From the NCBI GenBank assembly GCA_027076245.1, contig JALTKC010000469.1, positions 1 through 11,289 on the forward strand: a DNA stretch of 11,289 nt, in the 5' to 3' direction. This document shows positions 6,946 through 11,289 of the stretch, one piece after another. This DNA is from Gammaproteobacteria bacterium. GTDB taxonomy: Bacteria; Pseudomonadota; Gammaproteobacteria; GRL18. The stretch's first letter is position 1, and the number at the start of each line of letters is the position of its first letter. The notes beneath the pieces are model-generated. The model did no database searches, was not told the DNA's origin, and worked only from the letters and a program-made list of their open reading frames with translations. The position numbers and the translations under genes are program-made.

Positions 6946-8502
6946 TCAGTCCTTCCAGACTGTGTACTCAATGATTTTATTGTTATTTTTGTTCTTAAAA
7001 GCCCACTGGGCAATAAAAAAAGCACTTAAAAACATAATAAAGTTACCAATAATGGCAGTATAATACAGATCAAACGGTATTGACCAGCCATCGGGCAAAA
7101 GCCCTTTTTTAACCAGAATCGTCCACAATGTAAATAAGGCGGTACATAGCAGCCCGATCCAGACAGCCCGGGCATCACCTTTAAGGGTAAAAAAGCCCAG
7201 TAAATAAATCCCGAGAACCCCTCCGGAAACCAGGGAAACCAGTATGGTTGCAGTATCCTGTAGCGTTTTCGTCTGGGCATCCATTAATACGATAGCCCCG
7301 ATAATCATTAGCACGGAAGTGAAAGTCGCAATTAATTTAGCCACCCGCAAATAATGTTTATCCGTTTTTTCTGTTCTGGAAAATCGGCGGTAAATATCCA
7401 CAATAGAAACCGTGGAAATGGCATTAATACTGGAGTCCAGTGACGACATGGCTGCGGCAAGAGCTGCTGCAATAACGATTCCGGCCACACCGGATGGTAA
7501 ATAGTTGTTAATAAAATAAGGCAGGATCTGTTCAGCTTTGCGCTCTCCGTTTAATATCTCAGCCGCCGTTTCTGTTGGAAACACCTGAAAAAAAACATAT
7601 AGCGCCGTCCCCAGAAACATATAAAAAGCCCAGATGGGCAGACTGGAAAATGCACAGATAAACATGGCTTTTCTGGCTTCATGGTCACTTTTAGAGGCAC
7701 AAAAACGCTGCACTGTATTCTGATTACCGGAATATTCTGTCAGCCAGGCCGTCAGACCAAGGATAAGCATCATTAAACCGGTCTTTTCCTGCAGAGAGAA
7801 GCTCCAGTCTACCGGGGTTAACTGATCATTTTTAAGTTCAGCAAAGGCCAGCTTGCCCTGTTCGCTGGCCACTGAAAAAATCTGCTCCAGACCGCCGGGC
7901 AGGCTAAGAACAATCACAGCCAGACAGACAATACCGCCCAGTACAAGAACTATAGTCTGCAACACATCGGTCCAGATCACGGCATCGATACCGCCTACTA
8001 TGGTATAAACAGCCACAAAGACACCGCCGAGAATAATGGACATTTCAGCACTTAAACCGGTCAGTTCATGAATAAGCAATGACAGTAAATAAAGTATTAA
8101 GCTGATCCGTACCAGCTGACCAAAAATAAAAGTAACAGCACCATAAACACGGATAGAGGGCCCAAAACGGTGCTCCAGATATTCATAAGCGGTAATGGTA
8201 TTACCACGACGGAAAAAAGGCAGAAAAACATAGGCCGCAATAAACACTGCAACGGGCAGCATCAAGTTGGGCAGATAACGCAGCCAGGCCGTCTTATAGG
8301 CATCACCGGGGTAGGCCAGAAAAGTAATAGAACTGATGGATGTACCCACAAGGCTCAGGCCAATGGCCCAGCCTGAAAAAGATCGCCCGCCTACAAAGTA
8401 CTCTTCAGTACTGGTATTTTTTTTTGAAAAATACAGACCGATCCCCATAACCACCAGTAAATACCCCAGCAGGGCCAGACTATCAGCAAACGATAATGAC
8501 AT
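6946..8502 (-). CDS. Sodium:solute symporter (SSS/SLC5 family)
   Basis: This 518-residue polytopic inner-membrane protein has about 13 hydrophobic segments, as expected of the sodium:solute symporter family. Family landmarks are EEYFVGGRS (33-41), VGGIDAVIWTDVLQ (169-182, close to the SGLT signature), NQNTVQR (260-266) and AAAMSSLDSSINAISTVSIVDIY (about 349-371), whose Ser-rich part contains the predicted Na+ site. It is expected to import a small solute with Na+. The SGLT-like signatures favour a sugar or sugar acid, but the substrate cannot be assigned. The ATG at 8502 has a GAGAG ribosome site just upstream. It is first in a cluster with the binding protein gene (9-bp gap; the GGAAGGA near its own stop lies before the next start) and the GGDEF-EAL gene. 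Confidence 0.92.
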   Translation of the reverse strand: MSLSFADSLALLGYLLVVMGIGLYFSKKNTSTEEYFVGGRSFSGWAIGLSLVGTSISSITFLAYPGDAYKTAWLRYLPNLMLPVAVFIAAYVFLPFFRRGNTITAYEYLEHRFGPSIRVYGAVTFIFGQLVRISLILYLLSLLIHELTGLSAEMSIILGGVFVAVYTIVGGIDAVIWTDVLQTIVLVLGGIVCLAVIVLSLPGGLEQIFSVASEQGKLAFAELKNDQLTPVDWSFSLQEKTGLMMLILGLTAWLTEYSGNQNTVQRFCASKSDHEARKAMFICAFSSLPIWAFYMFLGTALYVFFQVFPTETAAEILNGERKAEQILPYFINNYLPSGVAGIVIAAALAAAMSSLDSSINAISTVSIVDIYRRFSRTEKTDKHYLRVAKLIATFTSVLMIIGAIVLMDAQTKTLQDTATILVSLVSGGVLGIYLLGFFTLKGDARAVWIGLLCTALFTLWTILVKKGLLPDGWSIPFDLYYTAIIGNFIMFLSAFFIAQWAFKNKNNNKIIEYTVWKD

Positions 8503-8515
8503 AAGCTCTCAATTT

Positions 8516-8527
8516 TTAACCGGTTAA
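8516..8527. promoter_or_regulatory. 12-bp palindrome upstream of the symporter, candidate operator
   Basis: TTAACCGGTTAA is a perfect palindrome ending 14 bp before the symporter start codon. A central CCGG with AT-rich arms resembles LacI/GalR-family operators. No regulator gene is in the window. ACCGGT recurs often in this DNA and two to three perfect 12-bp palindromes are expected here by chance, so only its position makes it notable. Confidence 0.3.
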
Positions 8528-8610
8528 TAATTAATTTAGGTTAGAGTATGGCTGTACCTGTAGCAGTTCTGTCTAAATTTAAATGAAACAACACAATCAC
8601 ACCATAAACT

Positions 8611-8619
8611 TGTTATAAT
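8611..8619 (+). promoter_or_regulatory. Extended -10 promoter of argA-dam
   Basis: TGTTATAAT is a perfect extended -10 element (TGn-TATAAT). No good -35 is found at 16-18 bp, as is usual for extended -10 promoters. Transcription would begin near 8626, giving a leader of only about 23 nt. I see no ARG-box pair for ArgR overlapping it. Confidence 0.55.
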
Positions 8620-8648
8620 TCTTTTACTTAAACACTATTATATTCAAT

Positions 8649-9995
8649 ATGAACCCGGACAATTCTAACACAAATACCACAGCCAGCTCAGATATTGATT
8701 TTGTAAACTGGTTTCGCAATGCGGCTCCTTATATCAATGCCTTTCGTGGCAAAACCTTTGTTATTTATTTTAGCGGCGATGTCCTGGCCGACAATGAATT
8801 CCCCTCACTGGTTCATGATATTACCCTGTTAAATTCACTGGGTGTCAAGCTGGTACTGGTGCATGGTGCCCGCAGTCAGATTGAAAAAAGGCTCAATTCC
8901 CAGAATATCCAGTCACATTTTTCTCAGGGATTACGGGTAACAGACAGTGAAACCATGCAGGTCATTAAAGAAGCTTCCGGCTGTATTCGCCTCAATATTG
9001 AAGGCTTATTCACCACCAGCTTACGCTACACTCCAATGGCTGGTTCACGCATCAATATCGTATCGGGCAATTTCACCATTGCCAAACCCAAGGGCATTAT
9101 TGACGGTGTGGACTTTCAGCATACCGGTGAGATCCGACGTATTGATACAGACTCTGTTTGTAATGCACTGAATGCCGGAGATGTTATTTTAATGTCACCC
9201 GTAGGTTACTCTCCCACTGGTGAGATTTTTAATATTAATGGTGAAGATCTGGCCACAGAAAGCTCCATTGCCCTAAAAGCAGACAAACTCATTTTTATTG
9301 ATGACATTAACGGCATCAAAAACTCTGATGGACAACTGATTAATGAATTAACCGGTCAGGATTTAAAACAACTGCTTAAAGATAATACCCATTTACCGGA
9401 GGAACTTAAACGTCATTATCAGCGTATTATTTATGCCAGTGAGTCCGGTATCAAACGGGTACATATTATCGACCGTAATATAGAAGGCGCCTTATTACTG
9501 GAACTGTTTACCCAAAATGGCATAGGCACCTTAATCAGCACGGATCAGCTGGAAGATATTCGCCTTGCCAGTATTGAAGATGTTAATGGTATTATTGAGC
9601 TGATTTCACCACTGGAAGAAACCGGATTATTAGTAAAACGTTCCAGAGAGCGGCTGGAAACGGAAATTGAAAATTTTTATATTATTAAACGGGAAAATTC
9701 AATTATCGGCTGCGGAGCACTTTACCCATTTAATAAAGTACAGGCCGAACTGGCCTGTATGGCCATTGCGCCAGAATACCAGTCTCAGGGGCGTGGTGAC
9801 AAACTCTTTAACCACATCTGTATGTGTGCCAGAAAATCCGGTCTGAAAGAACTATTTGTACTCACCACACAGGCCACTCACTGGTTTATTGAGCACGGTT
9901 TTAAAAAAGGCAGTCTGAAAGATTTACCCAGTAAAAAACAGGCACTGTATAACTATCAACGTAACTCCGCTGTATTTATAAAAAAATTAAAATAG
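8649..9995 (+). CDS. argA: Amino-acid N-acetyltransferase (N-acetylglutamate synthase)
   Basis: ArgA transfers an acetyl group from acetyl-CoA to glutamate, the first step of arginine synthesis. The protein has 448 residues (E. coli ArgA 443) and the classical two-domain form. Residues 15-295 are an amino-acid-kinase-like domain, the usual site of arginine feedback inhibition, with VLVHGARSQI (69-78) and IDGVDFQHTGEIRRID (151-166). Residues 300-445 are a GNAT acetyltransferase domain whose acetyl-CoA motif is Q378-x-x-G381-x-G383. The ATG at 8649 is the only plausible start, since the next Met is at residue 103. No clear Shine-Dalgarno precedes it in the very short AT-rich leader, so initiation may rely on the unstructured leader. 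dam begins 4 bp after its stop codon, so the two are probably co-transcribed. Confidence 0.97.
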   Translation: MNPDNSNTNTTASSDIDFVNWFRNAAPYINAFRGKTFVIYFSGDVLADNEFPSLVHDITLLNSLGVKLVLVHGARSQIEKRLNSQNIQSHFSQGLRVTDSETMQVIKEASGCIRLNIEGLFTTSLRYTPMAGSRINIVSGNFTIAKPKGIIDGVDFQHTGEIRRIDTDSVCNALNAGDVILMSPVGYSPTGEIFNINGEDLATESSIALKADKLIFIDDINGIKNSDGQLINELTGQDLKQLLKDNTHLPEELKRHYQRIIYASESGIKRVHIIDRNIEGALLLELFTQNGIGTLISTDQLEDIRLASIEDVNGIIELISPLEETGLLVKRSRERLETEIENFYIIKRENSIIGCGALYPFNKVQAELACMAIAPEYQSQGRGDKLFNHICMCARKSGLKELFVLTTQATHWFIEHGFKKGSLKDLPSKKQALYNYQRNSAVFIKKLK

Positions 9996-9999
9996 GCAA

Positions 10000-10830
10000 A
10001 TGACCACAAAATTTGATTTAAAAACCTCTAAAGTCCCTTTTTTAAAATGGGCTGGAGGAAAGAGAAAAATTCTGGACAAGATATGGTCACGACTGCCAAC
10101 AGGAGAGCGCCTTGTTGAGCCGTTTTGTGGCTCAGCGACAGTATTTCTTAATACCAATTTCTTAAATAATCTAATTGCTGATACCAATAGAGATGTTATT
10201 AATATTTATCAAGAAATTCAGAAAGACAGCGAAGGCTTTATCCAATATGCCAGTCGTTATTTTAAAGTCAACAATAATACAGCAGAGCAATACTATAAAT
10301 TAAGAGAAGAATTTAATAATACAAAATTTAACAGGAAAAGAGCCGCTTTATTCCTTTACCTGAACAAACATGGATATAATGGATTATGCAGATATAATTC
10401 TAAAGGTGGATTTAATGTACCTTTTGGCAAATACAAGAAAGTAACTTACCCAGAATCATATTTAAATGAATTTGCACGTAAAACGCCTTATGCTGATTTT
10501 ATAGTACAAGATTTTGAAACCACGATAAAGAATAGCCAGTCAGGTGATATTATTTACTGTGATCCACCTTATGTACCACTTAATGAGAGCAATACTTCTT
10601 TTAACTATGATAAAAACGGCTTTAGCTTTGAACAACAACAAAAACTGGCTGAACTTGCAGAGGATGCAGCTAATAGAGGAATACCAGTACTAATTTCAAA
10701 TCATCTAACCGATTTTACCCGCGAAATTTATAAAAATGCTGAACTGACAGAATTTTCAGTAAAACGATATATTAGTTGCAAAGGCGATAATAGAGTAGCG
10801 GCGAAAGAAGTCCTCGCCCTTTTTCGATAA
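10000..10830 (+). CDS. dam: DNA adenine methylase (Dam, GATC-specific)
   Basis: Dam methylates adenine in GATC; in gammaproteobacteria it serves mismatch repair, replication timing and gene regulation. The 276-residue protein aligns with E. coli Dam over its whole length. The AdoMet-binding start is FLKWAGGK (14-21) with VEPFCGSATVF (39-49). DPPY is at 188-191. Between them lies YLNKHGYNGLCRYN (120-133) followed by FNVPFGKYKK (138-147), the region of E. coli Dam that contacts GATC, with the corresponding Arg (R131) kept. PVLISNH (229-235) is also conserved. No restriction enzyme gene is adjacent, so it appears to be an orphan methylase. Placement behind argA is unusual: in enterics dam lies with aroB/damX. 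By hand count 8 of 15 Arg codons are AGA/AGG, against 3 of 22 in argA, suggesting a different history. The upstream ribosome site is weak, so translation may be coupled to argA. Confidence 0.93.
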   Translation: MTTKFDLKTSKVPFLKWAGGKRKILDKIWSRLPTGERLVEPFCGSATVFLNTNFLNNLIADTNRDVINIYQEIQKDSEGFIQYASRYFKVNNNTAEQYYKLREEFNNTKFNRKRAALFLYLNKHGYNGLCRYNSKGGFNVPFGKYKKVTYPESYLNEFARKTPYADFIVQDFETTIKNSQSGDIIYCDPPYVPLNESNTSFNYDKNGFSFEQQQKLAELAEDAANRGIPVLISNHLTDFTREIYKNAELTEFSVKRYISCKGDNRVAAKEVLALFR

Positions 10831-10876
10831 CGATTGTTATTTAAACAACAGAGATATTAACACTCAATTTTAAAAT

Positions 10877-11062
10877 TTATACCTGAGTATTGATATTTTG
10901 CCCAATATTCCCGGAAGGCTGGGTGACAGCATCCCTGGTTTGGGTTGTAGTTTGAGACTCAACATTCTGAGTCTTTTTATCAACCTCATTATTGGTTGCA
11001 GCATCTGCAGTCTTAGCCGCCGTATCCACAACCACACCGGTTGACACACCTGAAATTTCCAT
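10877..11062 (-). CDS. Small hydrophilic protein with a sigma-28 promoter, possible motility-associated protein
   Basis: This 61-residue protein is rich in Thr, Asn, Gln and Ala and has no membrane segment, signal peptide or cysteine. The ATG at 11062 has a GAGA ribosome site 5 nt upstream, and a sigma-28-type promoter lies at 11116-11142, so it is very likely a real gene. The start (MEISGVS) and the end (GNIGQNINTQV) resemble the ends of short putative motility proteins of the YjfB group, which begin MDI and end near LGxxINTxA. The middle is not clearly alike, so this assignment is tentative. The gene converges on dam with 46 bp between them, where I see no strong terminator. No flagellar structural gene is in the window. 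An overlapping frame opening with TTG at 11091 was discarded. Confidence 0.7.
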   Translation of the reverse strand: MEISGVSTGVVVDTAAKTADAATNNEVDKKTQNVESQTTTQTRDAVTQPSGNIGQNINTQV

Positions 11063-11092
11063 AATATTCTCTTTTTAATTAACGATTTCAAG

Positions 11093-11105
11093 CCGATTTT
11101 ATCGG
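11093..11105 (-). other. 5'-leader hairpin of the small gene
   Basis: CCGAT and ATCGG form a perfect 5-bp stem with a 3-nt loop. It would lie at the very 5' end of the predicted transcript (start near 11108) and may protect the message. No function is shown. Confidence 0.35.
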
Positions 11106-11115
11106 AGTACGGCTA

Positions 11116-11142
11116 TTAGCGGCAGGGATTGGAAAAACTTTA
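11116..11142 (-). promoter_or_regulatory. Sigma-28 (FliA) type promoter of the small gene
   Basis: The minus strand reads TAAAGTTT, an 11-nt spacer, then GCCGCTAA. The E. coli FliA consensus is TAAAGTTT-N11-GCCGATAA, so 15 of 16 bases match at exact spacing. It would start transcription near 11108, about 46 nt before the start codon of the 61-aa gene. The heptanucleotide array begins about 17-24 bp upstream of the -35 box. Confidence 0.75.
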
Positions 11143-11158
11143 GGAGTTTTTTAAAAAT

Positions 11159-11289
11159 AGCATTAAGCGTTGAGCGTTAAGCGTTGAGCGTTGAGCGTTG
11201 AGCGTTGAGCGTTAAGCGTTGAGCGTTGAGCGTTGAGCGTTGAGCGTTGAGCGTTGAGCGTTGAGCGTTGAGCGTTGAGCGTTGAGCGT
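11159..11289. repeat. Heptanucleotide tandem repeat array (AGCGTTG)n, open at the window end
   Basis: Seventeen complete 7-bp units lie at 11166-11284. Fifteen are AGCGTTG and two (11173-11179, 11208-11214) are AGCGTTA. A degenerate unit AGCATTA precedes them at 11159-11165 and a 5-bp partial unit reaches the window end. Variants occur only at the left side, as expected if the array grows by slippage of the uniform part. On the plus strand every frame meets TGA each 21 bp, so it cannot be coding that way. On the minus strand the uniform units have no stop in any frame, but the variant units place a TAA in each of the three frames, so a reading frame entering from the right ends inside the array. 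True copy number is not known because the array is cut. Confidence 0.95.

Noticed and set aside
8586..8605. TGTGATTGTGTTGTTT on the minus strand upstream of the symporter as a CRP site
   Set aside because: Only one half-site matches; the second half does not resemble TCACA.
8630..8655. TTCAATATGAA around the argA start as an ArgR box
   Set aside because: The arms are 4 bp with a 3-bp centre and do not fit the ARG box pattern; more likely chance.
10862..10888. ACTCA/TGAGT pair around an AT palindrome between dam and the small gene
   Set aside because: The stem is only 5 bp with a 17-nt interior and no T-tract; too weak to call a terminator.
10870..11091. Alternative 73-codon minus-strand frame overlapping the small gene
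   Set aside because: It needs a TTG start without a ribosome site. The overlapping 61-aa frame has ATG, GAGA at proper spacing and ends resembling a known small-protein group.
11133..11151. AAAAACT/AGTTTTT inverted repeat with a T-run on the plus strand
   Set aside because: The 7-bp stem is almost all A-T and overlaps the sigma-28 -35 box, and no plus-strand gene that it could terminate lies just upstream.

Overview
The window looks like chromosomal DNA of a gammaproteobacterium of moderate to low GC. The evidence is a YgiM-type SH3/anchor protein, an enterobacterial-type IlvD, a bifunctional AAK-GNAT ArgA and an E. coli-type Dam methylase. I cannot resolve the order or genus. I see no tRNA, rRNA, CRISPR array, transposase or phage gene.

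Layout. Positions 2-604 (+) hold the 3' part of a ygiM-like gene cut by the left edge. It converges on a PilZ gene (658-1002, -) across a 53-bp gap holding two back-to-back hairpins. Next on the minus strand are ilvD (1143-2999) and a tight three-gene cluster, transcribed in the order Na+/solute symporter (6946-8502), type-1 periplasmic binding protein (5845-6936) and membrane PAS-GGDEF-EAL protein (3094-5796). A 146-bp divergent region separates the symporter from argA (8649-9995, +). dam (10000-10830, +) follows argA after 4 bp. A 61-aa gene (10877-11062, -) converges on dam and has a near-perfect sigma-28 (FliA) type promoter. The window ends in a heptanucleotide tandem array that runs off the right edge.

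How the genes fit together. The cluster looks like a ligand-sensing c-di-GMP module: a secreted sugar-type binding protein without ABC permease or ATPase genes, next to a c-di-GMP enzyme with a periplasmic domain and a secondary transporter. By analogy with TorT/TorS, LuxP/LuxQ and NspS/MbaA, the binding protein may report its ligand to the GGDEF-EAL protein, with the symporter perhaps importing the same compound. The PilZ protein is a possible c-di-GMP receptor, and the sigma-28-linked small gene adds a motility theme. ilvD (branched-chain amino acids) and argA (arginine) are housekeeping genes. dam differs from argA in arginine codon use and may have been inserted behind it.

Nothing here is an obviously new defence or mobile system. 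The most interesting parts are the binding protein/c-di-GMP module, the sigma-28 small gene beside a 7-bp repeat array, and the argA-dam pair. No gene-free stretch exceeds 300 bases, apart from the repeat-bearing right end (11063-11289), which is described below.
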